Shown here: one piece after another, positions 1 through 11,543 of the stretch
Layout of the letters: the number at the start of each line of letters is the position of its first letter
Numbering within the stretch: position 1 is the first letter of the stretch
Notes under the pieces: generated by a model
Database searches by the model: none
What the model was told of the DNA's origin: nothing
Seen by the model: the letters and a program-made list of their open reading frames with translations, nothing else
Made by a program: the position numbers and the translations under genes
Origin: Beta vulgaris subsp. vulgaris
Taxonomy: Eukaryota; Streptophyta; Magnoliopsida; Caryophyllales; Amaranthaceae
Length of the DNA stretch: 64,000 bases
Assembly: GCF_026745355.1 (NCBI RefSeq)
Contig: NC_079206.1
Coordinates: forward strand, 19,264,238 to 19,328,237
Reading direction: 5' to 3'

Positions 1-1752
1 GGAGATAACGTATTCAACGCATGAACCTCCTACCGTCCCATTCGAAGTTGAATCAAGCGAAAATCTTCAAACTGTTGAAGAGAACGTTTCTCTTGATGCT
101 CAGACCCCGCGTAGGTCTAGTAGACCAAGGATTCCAAACAAAAGGTTGGTTGATTTCCTAATGACTGAGAATTCTGAAATTATGATTTTGGAAAATTCAG
201 AACCTACTACCTACAAACAAGCTTTGACGAGCCCAGACTCTGAGAAATGGCTTGAGGCCATGAAATCCGAGTTAGACTCCATGTCTGAGAATAAAGTTTG
301 GACACTAGTTGACTTGCCTGCTGGGGTTAACCCTATTGGATGCAAGTGGGTGTTCAAATTGAAAACAGACAAAGATGGAAATGTCTATGTCTACAAAGCA
401 AGACTGGTTGCAAAAGGATTCAGACAAGTTCATGGTATAGACTATGATGAGACCTTTTTCTGCAGAAATCAATTCGGATACTTTTAGCGATTGCTGCATT
501 TTTCGATTACGAAATTTGGCAGATGGATGTCAAAACCGCATTCTTGAATGGGTTCTTGAATGAGGATGTGTACATGACACAACCTGAAGGTTTTGAAGAT
601 CCAGAAAATCCTAAAAGGGTTTGCAAGCTTCAGAGATCCATTTATGGATTGAAGCAGGCATCTCGGAGCTGGAATCTTCGGTTTGATGAGGCAATCAAAC
701 ATTTGGTTTCATCAAAAGCGAAGAAGAGTCTTGTGTTTACAAGAAGTTTAGTGGGAGCAGCTTAGTCTTCTTGGTTCTGTATGTAGATGACATACTAATC
801 ATGGGAAACGACATACCAATGCTTGAGTCAGTCAAGGAATGGTTAAAAAGTTGTTTCTCTATGAAGGACCTTGGAGAAGCTGAGTACATACTGGGAATCA
901 AAATCCATAGAGATAGGTCTCGAAGGATGATTGGGCTAAGTCAAGAAACTTATATTGATAAGGTTCTTACAAGGTTCAACATGGAAAACTCGAAGAGAGG
1001 TTTCGTTCCCATGTCACATGGCATATCGCTTAGCAAGAGTCAGTGCCCGACTGAGCCTGATGAGTTAAAGCGAATGAGTAGCATTCCTTATGCTTCGGCT
1101 ATAGGGTCTATCATGTATGCCTGATAAGTACTCGACCTGATGTTCATATGCCTTGAGCATGTGAGCAGGTTCCAAGCAAATCCAGGAGAAGCACACTGGA
1201 CTGCAGCTAAGAGCATCCTTAAGTACTTAGAGGAGGACTAAAGGCTGTTCTTAGTATATGGGGGACAAAGTGAGTTGGTTGTTGAAGGTTACACGGATGC
1301 AAGCTTCCAAACCGACAAAGATGACTACCGCTCTCAGTCAGGGTATGTCTTTCGTCTGAATGGAGGAGCAGTGAGCTGGAAGAGCTCAAAGCAAAGCACT
1401 GTAGCAGACTCTACGACAGAATCAGAATATTTAGCAGCAGTTGAAGCAGCTAAGGAAGCAGTTTGGATAAAGAAGTTCTTGACAGAGCTGGATATCGTAC
1501 CTAGTGTTCTGGAAGGAATTGAGTTGTTTTGTGACAACAATGGTGCTATTGCGCAAGCAAAAGAGCCAAGGTCACATAACAATCAAACATGTGATGAGGA
1601 AGTATCACCTCATTCGAGAGATAGTTGATAGGAAGGTTGTCAGAATCTGCAAAGTTCATATGGATGAGAACGTGGCTGATCCGCTACCTCAACCCAAGCA
1701 TGAGTGTCACGCTAGGGCTATAGGCTTGAAGCAAATGTTAGAGTGGCTTTAG
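1..1752 (+). pseudogene. Ty1/copia pol relic (RT and RNase H)
   Basis: Degenerate polyprotein of a copia retrotransposon entering from the left edge. The reverse transcriptase N-terminal part (about 200-465) reads through motifs such as KWLEAMKSE, WVFKLK and KARLVAKGF. After a frameshift near 465 it continues with QMDVKTAFLNG and YGLKQA (523-700). After another break comes the catalytic YVDDI motif (about 780) followed by LGIKI. RNase H follows at 1275-1750, with a YTDAS motif, the typical [13 protein letters not shown] region and the terminal ADPLPQPKH segment. At least four frame changes or stops separate these blocks, so the copy cannot encode a working enzyme. Gag, protease and integrase lie outside the window. 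The lineage is probably Tork-like, but this is not certain. Confidence 0.9.
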
Positions 1753-2530
1753 ATTGTACTGGGTTTAGAGAAACTTATTGCAATGTAAAGACATGGTTTT
1801 GCTATTTATGTTTATGATAATAAATTTTGTCTTATTTAATTTTGGTTTGGTATTAAATAAAATGTCCAAAATATATCTTGAATTCTATGGTTTTGTCAAA
1901 TATGTGATTTGATGAATGAAACACCATAAGTGAACAGAATTCATAGAATATTAAAGTTCCTAATCTAAGTCATTAAACTGGACATAAATGACTTATTAAA
2001 GGGATTAGCTATAAGATTGATTGATAGCGCGTTTCATGGGCTATGGAAACATAGAGATGTTTAATCAATCATATGGATATGTATAGTTGATACATAGTCG
2101 AACTTGACCTACTTAGAAGTTTTATAACTTCGAAATTATATTAGTAGATTCCTGAGACATGAGTAGAACATTACTTTGCCCAATGATTAGTATAGCTTTG
2201 ATACTGTCAAACGTCATGCCGTAAAAGGGGACTATAAAGGCAGCATTCAGGTTGTGCTAAAAGTTGAGTGGGAGTATTGGTTACTACAAGATTGGAAAAT
2301 CCTCCTATATGAGATAGGATAGGTGTCTTGGCCCCTTGAAGAGTGAAAAATTGAAAATGCATGGCCGTGCTCAAATGGATCATTCGATGATCATTTGTTG
2401 GACAATTTGAACTCGGATTTCAAGGAATAATTTTAAAGCTAGTATGGATGATATAGAAATATTCCAATTAAGACATTAAGAGACTTGAGGAATAAAAACA
2501 TTGCACACTCGTCTCGGACAAGTGGGAGAT
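1753..2530 (+). other. Non-coding 3' region of the copia element with polypurine tract
   Basis: About 780 bases between the end of RNase H and the 3' LTR, with no reading frame of note. It ends in a purine-rich run (AAGTGGGAGAT, 2520-2530) directly before the LTR, which fits the polypurine primer for plus-strand synthesis. A second GAGTGGGAG-type run lies near 2267. Confidence 0.6.
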
Positions 2531-3150
2531 TGAAGGATTTATGTCCTCGACTTAAATGCAATTAGTAATATATAATGGATCGTATTATAGAGAAATAAGT
2601 TCGTTATATTGGTCGTCTATACGTCTTGCTAGAGAAAGCTATAGAACTTCGATTAGTAAATAAATAAACCCGAAGCCCAATGTAACGGATCCTACAAGGT
2701 CACACATTAAACTTGGATCAACAAAAGAAACTAGAGCCCAAGAGGGCCCTAGGGTGGCCGGCCAAGAGAGGGGAAAAGGAGAGAATTCTGACCTAAATAT
2801 ATCTATATTATATGGGTTAGGCAGAAAAGAAAATACATCAGTTGTCTCTTATTATTTTCTCTCTCCTATTCTCTCTCTTCCAAAGTCATGTGATACTCCA
2901 AAAACAAAGAAGAAGTTTTCTTCCTCTCCAACTAGCATTGGTGGAGTGTTAATCTGGGTTGGTGGACTAAGTAGAGGAATCACATCTGAGATTCTCAATC
3001 CGGGTTATTCAAGCTTTGTGGAAATCACGCTACAAAGGTTATTTCTAAACTTGTATGTGATCCTTAATTGTATACGCATGTGATCCTGTTTTAAGTGCTT
3101 ATGAATTTGATTCATGAAATTCCGCTTTATAGTACTTATAGATTCCTACA
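2531..3150 (+). repeat. 3' LTR of the left-edge copia element
   Basis: 620-bp LTR that starts TGAAGGA just after the polypurine tract and ends TCCTACA, so its termini are near-perfect inverted repeats. A TATA-rich stretch near 2800 could be the LTR promoter. The matching 5' LTR lies outside the window, so neither the target-site duplication nor the age can be read. Confidence 0.75.
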
Positions 3151-3340
3151 GTTTTAATAGTCGCGGTAACAGTAGTGGATTCTTTGGTTTTGGGTTGAGT
3201 GACTGTTACATGGGCATTTTAAGTGTTGGGTTGAAGATGTTATATTAGGAATCAAGTGAGCATGGTATGAGTGGGAAAGCTAGGATGAGGTTATATTTTG
3301 TGATGGGTTAAGGTTCAATTGAAATAGGCGAGGTGAAGAG

Positions 3341-3800
3341 TAAGAGTGTGCACCTGTCCAGGACCGGATCGGAACCAGCTGGATCAATGGATCAAAATCT
3401 ACCTTTTTCTTGGATCGGGACCGGACCCAAAAAATTCCGGTCTGGTCCAAAGTTCGTTCCGGTACGGTCTGGATAGGAATTTTTCCAGTCCGGTCTTGGA
3501 CCGGTGGGACCAAAATCTATTTTTCTAAAAAAATTATTGAAATATATTTATAAATTAGATATATTAAAAATTTATAATTTTAATAACAATAATCCTAAAG
3601 TAATAAATAGCAGGTTTTAAAATTTCTAACTTTCTACATTTTTTAACTTTTTTTAAAATATAAACTTTTTTTTTTACTAAAATAATAGAAATTTTAATCC
3701 GGACCGGAATTTCTCGGGCTTGGCCCAAACCGGAAATCCAGAATTTTTGTGGACCGGTCCGGTTGAAATTATGATCTGAACCGGTTTGTGCATACTTCTA
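3341..3800. mobile_element. Non-autonomous hAT-type MITE with CCGG-rich ends
   Basis: 460-bp element flanked by an 8-bp target-site duplication with one mismatch (GTGAAGAG at 3333-3340, GTGAGGAG at 3801-3808). Termini are imperfect inverted repeats (TAAGAGTGTGCAC against TAGAAGTATGCAC). The outer ~150 bases on each side carry many copies of GGACCGG/CCGGTCC in both orientations, while the centre is AT-rich. Subterminal motif clusters plus an 8-bp duplication are typical of hAT deletion derivatives. It has no coding capacity. Confidence 0.8.
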
Positions 3801-4162
3801 GTGAGGAGGACTTGTTTGAAGAGAATGAGTTAGAGGCATAAGAATTTTAGTGGAAGCGATTGTAAGTGACGGAGTGGAAACAGTTTCTTGGGTAGTGGTG
3901 GGAGAAAGAGGATTTGGAACAGTAGGTAGATCAAGGTTTGAATTATGGTGGACGAGAAAAGGAAGAGTAATTGGACATCAATTTGGGGGATCCAGATAGG
4001 AAGGTGGATTAGCGCAATGATGTTAAGGTATGAAAATATGTTATGATAGTGGCAAATATAAAATTAGAACATAGAACAAACTTATGTTATTTTTCATTCG
4101 ATTTATTTTAAATAAACTTAATTTAACGGAGTTTATTGAAATGTGGCTGATAATTTATTGAA

Positions 4163-4306
4163 AGACTTTACTCGATGAGGGAATATTTTGTTAAACTTAT
4201 TTCGACTTATATTAGAAAATAAGTTAATATTCGACTAATATTAACTTATTTTTTTAGATGAGCCAAAATAAATTTAGCAGAATATTTCCTCACTGAGTAA
4301 AAGTCT
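4163..4306. repeat. Foldback inverted repeat, MITE-like
   Basis: 144-bp near-palindrome. The left arm, beginning AGACTTTACTCGATGAGG, pairs with the right arm ending CTCACTGAGTAAAAGTCT, leaving almost no loop around 4232. The arms are about 65-70 bases with scattered mismatches. A transcript would form a long hairpin. No coding capacity; the superfamily was not identified. Confidence 0.7.
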
Positions 4307-5196
4307 AAATTAAGACATCATTATAGCGAATGACCACTAATGTTACCTAAATGAAATGAAGACTATCATAGCGTATTAGATTTGTTTGTAAGAAAACAAA
4401 AGTTTGGGAACACAATGTGTACCAATGTCTAATTCATAACCAGAAAGTGTCTCTTTAACAACAGTCAAGTGAGACCAAAGGTACAAAGTATATAGTGAAA
4501 ACTGAAAAGTGGGAGCAAGTTTAGATATTGCGGCTTTTATTTTCGGCTAACATGCATGGCAACTTGACAACATAATAGCGGCCTACCTACTATCTAGTAA
4601 AAAAAATTACAACCTATAAATTGAAATATTTGCAATGTTAAATATGGTAGCGAAATGTGAACTAATCTTTTCCTCCTTTTTTTTGGCTCACACACTTAAG
4701 CCTTAAAGTGTCTGACCCACAAAAGCCTATATAAATTTTAAAATGTCACACTTTTCTTTTCTTTTCTTTTCTTTTATTATTTTTTCATTATGGCCAACAA
4801 AAGCTGAATATGCTGACATATTTTACAAAAGATGCATAAATTTGATAATATCACAATTAGAAACACCTTTTTCATGTTTTCTTCAGTAGATGTATTCACA
4901 ATCCCTTTTTTTACAATTGAGACAAATTTATCACCTCCACAATTATTCGAACAATTCGAAGCACATAGAATTCCCAGGATATACATTAGTATTAGTAGCC
5001 AACATGCATGTATGTAAACGCGATCTAGATTAGTTATTAAGGTTTAAACCTGTGATGTTTCAAGACTTAGAATTGAATTTGATTTATATAAATTCTTTAA
5101 GATTAAATCTTGTCTGTATTATAGATGTTGGTGACTCTGTAAATCAAAAAAGAATAATAATAACATTTTTTAGGGGAACATCAGTGCTCTTTGTTT

Positions 5197-5960
5197 GAAA
5201 ATTATGTAGGAGCTCAATGGTTGGAGTTAGGGGTGATAATGAGCATGATAAGCTCGCGAGTAGCTCGAGCTCGACTTGGTCAAAACTCACTCGTTGAAGC
5301 ACGACTCGAGCTTGGGCTCAGCTCGAGACTTAAATGAGCCGAGTCGTGCTAGGCAAAGCTCGTGAATAGCTCGATTATTATTTTATACTAAAAATAATAT
5401 TTTATATTAAGAATAGTTTACAATAAAAAATTGTTTATATATTAAAAATTATTTATATATATTAAAAATTATATTAAATTTTTCTTTTAATATATATTAG
5501 AAACGAGCCTAAACGAGCTCACGAGCGGAGCCTAAACGCGCTCACGAGTGGAGCTCGAGCCGCAAATTCTAATTACGAGCTCGAGCCAAGCTCGTCGGCT
5601 CCCCCAAGCTCAGCGAGTTCACGAGCTGAGCCGAGCCGAGCCTAGCCCATGAAAAGTTAAACGAGCTCGAGCCGAGCCCAGTGCTATTCGAGCTCGAGCC
5701 GAGCCCAATGCAATTCGGGCTCGGCTCGCTCGATAAGCACCCCTAGTTGGAGCTCCCACCTCCCAACCTCATGGTCGGGAGTTCGATTATCAGCATCTCT
5801 ATATTTGGGGTATTTGTGTGGATATTTGCTTGTGGGTATAAATTCCCAATTTTCAGTCTGGTGAAGTTTCTTTATGGATTAGGATCTCCTATTCTTACCC
5901 TCTAGCTCATGAGAGTTGAGTCTGTTTGGACCTGTAAATTACTGAATTAAAAAAAATAAA
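5197..5960 (+). mobile_element. tRNA-derived SINE, split by a MITE
   Basis: About 240 bp of SINE in two parts, 5197-5227 and 5754-5960, flanked by a 15-bp duplication with one mismatch (CAGTGCTCTTTGTTT at 5182-5196, CAGTGCCCTTTGTTT at 5961-5975). An A-box-like segment (AGGAGCTCAATGG, near 5208) and a B-box-like segment (GGGAGTTCGATTA, near 5785) resemble an internal polymerase III promoter. The 3' end is an A-rich tail. The hAT-type MITE at 5228-5745 interrupts it just after the A box. Confidence 0.75.
5228..5745. mobile_element. Non-autonomous hAT-type MITE with GAGCTCG-rich ends
   Basis: 518-bp element with terminal inverted repeats TAGGGGTGATAATGAGC and, reversed from the right end, TAGGGGTGCTTATCGAGC. 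An 8-bp target duplication flanks it (GTTGGAGT at 5220-5227, GTTGGAGC at 5746-5753; one mismatch). The subterminal regions are packed with GCTCGAGC/GAGCTCG motifs and the centre is AT-rich. Same architecture as the element at 3341-3800 but a different motif family. It sits inside a SINE. Confidence 0.85.
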
Positions 5961-6071
5961 CAGTGCCCTTTGTTTATAGGTGATACAACCAACATATTTG
6001 TAAGAGGAAAAAATAAAAAGGAAAGTTTGTTAGAAACAATCAAAATCTGATGAAAGAAGACCTAAAATATA

Positions 6072-6369
6072 TTTTTTGCGAGAAATAACCTTGACCCATT
6101 TTCTGGTATTTACAATATTTTTCTGGCATTGACACATTAAAAGCAAACAATTACAGGACACATGAATCGCATCTCTTACGCTTCAGCCTCATTTCCTTTC
6201 ATTTCTGACATTGACCAAGTATTTTTCAATCTTGATTCCATCAGTATATGAAAGGACAATGGAGAACAAATGGGTGAAATATGAGAGATGTGGTCATGTG
6301 CCCTACACATGTTTGGTTTTAGTGAGATGACACCGAAAAAATAGGTCAAGGTTATTTCTCACAAAAAAA
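6072..6369. mobile_element. Terminal-inverted-repeat MITE
   Basis: About 300 bp bounded by an inverted repeat of about 25 bp: GCGAGAAATAACCTTGACC on the left (6078-6096) and its near complement, GGTCAAGGTTATTTCTCAC, on the right (6343-6361), each next to a T or A run. No reading frame inside. The target duplication is obscured by the A/T runs, so the superfamily is open (Mutator-like is one possibility). Confidence 0.65.
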
Positions 6370-6959
6370 AATTAAAGTATTCTTGTGGCATATCTTTTTA
6401 AGGATATTTTTCGTAAATTTTAAATTCAAAAAGTTGTTTCTGAAAAAAATATTAATAAGAGATAATATTTTTATGTACCACTATATAAAAATGATTCTAG
6501 TAATAAAGATTTCTCAACGGATGATGCAAAATCAAGCAACAACTTTGTTTTGCATCAACAATCATTGTTTCCCCATATTTTCTATCTCCTTACCCCATTC
6601 TTTCAAATTACTTTTTACTGACTTTGTTATCTACCCTTTCCATTTCATAATTTAATACCTACATTCATGGGATTTCTCATTTATCTTATCTCTCCTACTT
6701 TCCCATATACATCACTGTTCTCTCTCCTACTTTCCTATGGCCCACCAATATTGACCATCCACCTGTTAGCATTCAATTGAAAGTTGAAATGAGAATTATC
6801 CTTTTTGTTAAGAGGTTCCACGTTTTATAAAAAGGTCCAACAATCATGAGTTCCTTATTTAAGAAGAGAGAGAGTGAAATGGGGAGGTTAAAACCTATAA
6901 TTCTTGATGCTCTTTTATATATGACAAGTTTTTTTTCCAATTTTATATTTTATTAATAT

Positions 6960-7125
6960 TTATTTAAGTTATACAATGGACTCTGCTAGGTTGTCATGGT
7001 TTTGTCTCAGAGTTGGGATGCCCAAGGGAGGAGGGGTGAGTAGCAAGTCTTGAACCCGAGACAGGCTGGATGGAAAGAGGGAAGCCTTACCATCTCAAAC
7101 AAGCTTGCTTCTCTACTAATTTTTG
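6960..7125 (-). mobile_element. Reverse-strand tRNA-derived SINE, probable
   Basis: Read on the minus strand, this segment has an A-box-like GAGATGGTAAGGC (near 7095) and, about 40 bases downstream, a strong B-box match, GGGTTCAAGACTTG (near 7050). That spacing fits an internal polymerase III promoter. The 3' end and target duplication could not be set, so the limits are approximate. Confidence 0.5.
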
Positions 7126-7253
7126 GTGAATATATACTTTTTCGGTTTCACAAAAAATTATTCACTTTCCTATTTCGTACATTTCACAAAAATTAATTAG
7201 CTTCTGTTCTTCTATTTTGGGACACATGAGTCACATCTTCTTGATTTATAAGC

Positions 7254-7469
7254 ACTCCCTCCATCTATAATTGCTTGCTACATTGTTGTTGGTACATATA
7301 TTTAGGAAAGAAAGAAAAGTGTGGCGGGGATCATAACTTTATACGAAAATTTAACAAATATTCATGAGTTATAGATAGGAAGATGATAAAAATAAAAGGG
7401 GATAATACTTTTTGGTGAGCCGTGATTACCAAATCAATAAAGAAATGTAGCAAGTAATTAAAAAGAGAC
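7254..7469. mobile_element. Stowaway-like MITE (Tc1/mariner)
   Basis: The left end, CTCCCTCCATCTATAATTGC, is the common Stowaway terminus. The right end, read backwards, gives a decayed version sharing AATTACTTGCTACATT with the left arm. About 215 bp, no coding capacity. The TA duplication is not clear, so the exact edges are approximate. Confidence 0.55.
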
Positions 7470-9001
7470 ATCCATTTATATAAAACATAAGTAAAAAAAA
7501 GGAGAAATAGTTATAGTTTATCTCTCCTTACCCTCGCCTTTTCTTTCTCTCACGAACTTTTTCCTTATCTGTTTGCTTTAATGGAAATCAAAGTGAGTAC
7601 ATTTGTGAAACTGATGAGCATAAAATAGGAATAATACGTTGTATAATTTAGATGGCATTAGACATCATATATATGTATATAGAGGGAGCATTGTATGCAT
7701 TTGCCCAATACTAACCCTTATACACATGTGACATATGTACCTGTAAACACATAAATTTGTCTTCCTTGTAACACCCAATGGTAATCGTTATTCCAATTAG
7801 TATGAACTGAAGTGGAGCAAATAAAAATCCTTGCCCAAAACCATTTTTCAACCCAAAAATATGTTTTAAAGTTCGTTTCAAAAGAATATGTAATTTCAAA
7901 GCCTAATTATTTGTTCATGATAATGAATTAAATCTTCAAATAAATTTTTTTTTAGAATCAAATTTTATGATTTAAATATGTTATTCTTTGATAACTATCT
8001 ATAAAGATAAGATAAATTGGTTGTTTAAGGTCAGAATCAAAACCTGGCTAAACGTGCACTCGACGCAAGAGCAATGTGTTGTTCGCACAACCGTTGCTTG
8101 TACGACATACCAAGGCACGCCAAATGCAAGCTACTCACTAAACACACAATTGCCTTTTTTTAGGTGATCGTTTTTCGAACGCTAATTGTTTTACCTTATG
8201 AAAACATCGTTTTACTTAGTACTTTTAACTACTTAACACACGAATATACAATATACTTTCACTCATATCCGACTTAGAATAAACTCCCTTCACACAGAGT
8301 AGAACATATCTAAACTATTTAAACACATACAAACAAGAATGTTTATTCTTCCTCTTTCTTGAATCTTTATACAAGTTCTTCTTTCCAAAGCTCTACAATC
8401 GATTACTCCAATATCTATACAATCAATCCTAGGCGACAAAGATATTATTATTGAGAGTCAATTTCATTTTAATTAAATTTTTTATTATATTTACAATCTA
8501 CTATTCGTGATGCGGGTCTTTAAATTACAAACATGCATGCAATATTGTATATATTTTTTTCTCATGATTATTTGTATGCTTTGAATATTTGTTATTCCTT
8601 CTCAATTGCAGTTGCATGATCACTATTTTATTTATTTGCTAAGTTAGACTTGCAAAATAGTTAAATAACGCTTAATAATATAAATGGACAATCTGTCTTA
8701 GGTACATATCAATCTTGTGATATAATAAGGTCATCACCAAAATAAGATCACCAACTTTTTCAACATGTTTTTCTTTTCATTTAATCAATTAATTTATATG
8801 CGTGCAATTAAATACTCCATTGAATAAAATAAGAAAATTCACCCCGGACTCAATCTCTTATATTTATTATTTAGTAGGTATTTCCTGAAAATTAATTGAC
8901 GACTTTCTTCGAACCAAAACAAAATAAAATTGTGTAGGTTAAAATATGATTTATTTTTTTATACGCACACCAAATCAATAACTATATAGGCTACCAGATA
9001 A
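7470..9001. other. Gene-free AT-rich stretch
   Basis: No coding region, RNA gene or complete repeat was recognised. The segment near 8040-8130 is less AT-rich and could be an old repeat fragment, but there was nothing to assign it to. Confidence 0.5.
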
Positions 9002-9006
9002 TATAT

Positions 9007-9173
9007 TGATAGATAATGTAAATATTTAGAAAATATTGTATATTATCTTATTCTAGGATAGTCTTATTTACTTCCTAGTTTGTAGCCTAACTTGTGGCCA
9101 TAATCTACGTTGTACACTTTGTATATTATGTTACTGAGATAATGGAGAAAAGGCAAGGGATCACATTCCTTTA
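9007..9173 (+). repeat. 5' LTR of the short-LTR copia element
   Basis: 167-bp LTR. It differs from the 3' LTR at 21990-22156 by three substitutions and no indel, about 1.8% divergence, so insertion was fairly recent. The 5-bp target duplication TATAT is found at 9002-9006 and at 22157-22161. The LTR begins TGATAG and ends CCTTTA, so the usual terminal CA is absent. Confidence 0.9.
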
Positions 9174-9184
9174 TGGTATCAGAT
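9174..9184 (+). other. Primer binding site of the copia element
   Basis: TGGTATCAGA directly after the 5' LTR matches the initiator-methionine tRNA 3' end complement used by most plant copia and gypsy elements. Confidence 0.85.
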
Positions 9185-9273
9185 ACTAGGGTTCGTTTTC
9201 CTTCGATCTTTCTCTCTCTTCCGCTGCCCTAGTTCTCTTCTTCTTTGTTCTTGATCCTTTGAAGCATCCATCA

Positions 9274-11543
9274 ATGGCGGACACCAAATTTCATCCTGCT
9301 TTGGTTGTCTCCAATATCAAGAATCACATCCCTATTGTTCTTGAGATGGAAACGGATCATTATTCGGCTTGGGCCGAGTTATTTAAACTTCATGCACGAT
9401 CTCATCGTGTCCTCTCGCACATCTTACCGACCGAAAAAGACAAAGCTCCATCAACAGATGAAGAAAAGGAACTTTGGTCGACGTTAGATGCCACTGTTCT
9501 TCAATGGGTGTATGCTACCATCTCCACTGATTTGCTACACACGATTATTGCGGAGGATCTCTCGGCCAAGGAGGCCTGGGATAGGCTTCGAGATTTATTT
9601 CAGGATAACAAAAATTTAAGAGTTGTTGCCCTTGAACATGATTTCCCTCACGTAAAAATGAGGGATTTTTCTTCGGCCTCGGCGTATTGCCAACGATTAA
9701 AAACGTTAGCTGATCAACTAAAAAGTGTTGGTGCCCTTGTGACGGACAACAGCCTCGTCCTTCAGTTAGTGGCCGGTCTCACCGACGCCTACAAAAACGT
9801 AGGCACCCTTATCCGTCAAAGTAAACCTCTTCCCTCTTTCTCTGAGGCTCGGTCAAGCTTGGTTCTTGAAGAAAAAGCCTTGGCCGAGATGCTTGACGAT
9901 GCGCCGGCGGCAATGGTGGCTGCTTACCACCACGACCTTGATGACACCTCCTCTTCAGGTACTCCTGTTCCCTCGCCTCATGGTCGTACTAAACCGCATG
10001 GGAAAAATAATAAAAATGGAAAAAAACAAGGTGGTGGCCACGGTGGTGGTCGCGGTTCCGGTGGTAGTGGCAGCAAACGCCGCGGTGGTGGTGGCGGGGC
10101 AGGTTACGGCCACCAGGGCCCAGTCCAGCCTCCCTGGCTGAATGGTGGTGCGTCTTGGCAGTGGGGGTGGATGCCACAGTGGGCTCCCCCTCCTTACCCG
10201 TTTTCCACAAATCAGTGGGCTCGTCCCACATCAGGCCCAGCTCGGTCAACTGGCTGTCCAGGAGTTTTGGGTCCCAGGCCCCATCAGGCTTATGCTACTG
10301 CTCAAACGGATTCTCCCTATGTGCCTACTCAGCTTGAAAATGCTTTTCACACTATGACATTGAGCCCACCTGACCCAAACTGGTTCATGGACACCGGCGC
10401 AACATCCCATATGACATCTACCACAGGTAATCTCTCGTCTTATTCTAATTTGAGCACTCATAATAATGGTATTATTGTTGGAAATTGCCATTCAATTCCA
10501 ATTCGTGGTTTTGATAATGCTATCTTGTCTCCCCCACACCCTCCCTTATCTTTACAAAATGTCCTTCATGCTCCTAAACTCATTAAAAATTTAGTCTCTG
10601 TTCGTAAATTTACTACTGATAATTGTGTCAGTGTTGAATTTGATCCATATGGGTTTTCTGTGAAGGATTTGCAGACGGGGACGGTTCTCATGAGATGTGA
10701 TAGTCGGGGTGATCTTTATCCTTTATCCACCAATACCATTCATTCTCCGTCAAATTTTGCTGCCTTGTCCTCTTCCCTCTGGCATGATCGATTGGGTCAC
10801 CCGGGTGCCTCTATTTTGGATTTTCTAAAGAGAAATAATTGCATTGAATGTAATAGTCCTAGTTCTACTACTATTTGTCATTCTTGCGTGCTTGGTAAAC
10901 ATGTTAAATTGCCTTTTGATAGTTCAACTTCCCAAACTTTGTTGCCCTTTGACATTATTCATAGTGATTTGTGGACCTCTCCTATTTTAAGTTCTATGGG
11001 ACATCGTTATTATGTATTGTTTTTGGATGATTTTACAAATTATTTATGGACTTTTCCCTTGGCCCGAAAATATGATGTTTATGCCAAATTCTTAGCTTTT
11101 AAGGCTCAAGTTCATACTCAATTTGAACGTCCTATCAAAAATATCCAATGTTATAATGGGAAGGAATATGATAATGGTCAATTTGGGAAATTTTGTGAGT
11201 CTAATGGGATGTCTTTTCGCCTCTCTTGTCCCTACACCTCATCTCAAAATGGGAAAGCTGAAAGAAAAATTCGTTCTATTAATAATATCATCCGAATTCT
11301 TCTTGCACATGCCTCACTTCCTCCATCCTTTTGGAATCATTCACTACAAATGACAACTTACCTTCTTAATATTTTACCAAGTAAACTCTTAAGTCACAAA
11401 TCTCCTCTCGAGGCCCTCTACCATCGCAAACCTTCCTACTCTCATCTTCGGGTTTTTGGGTGTTTATGTTATCCCCTATTTTCGTCCACTATTATCCACA
11501 AATTACAACCTCGGTCTACTCCTTGTGTTTTCTTGGGATATCC
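9274..11543 (+). pseudogene. Copia Gag-protease-integrase polyprotein, interrupted
   Basis: Starts at the ATG of MADTKF and stays open for about 757 codons until the gypsy insertion. In order: a UBN2-type Gag (residues about 20-220), a Gly/Arg-rich stretch (about 240-275) where a zinc knuckle would be expected but no CCHC is visible, protease with WFMDTGATSHM (about 375), a GAG-pre-integrase domain with LWHDRLGHPG and CHSC (about 505-550), and the integrase core with HSDLW and later QNGKAERK. The second catalytic Asp of the integrase triad is Tyr here (QCYNGKEY). The frame is cut at FLGYP by the gypsy element at 11544 and resumes at 20733. The short LTRs and this Gag type suggest the Ale/Retrofit lineage, which is inference. 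Confidence 0.9.
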
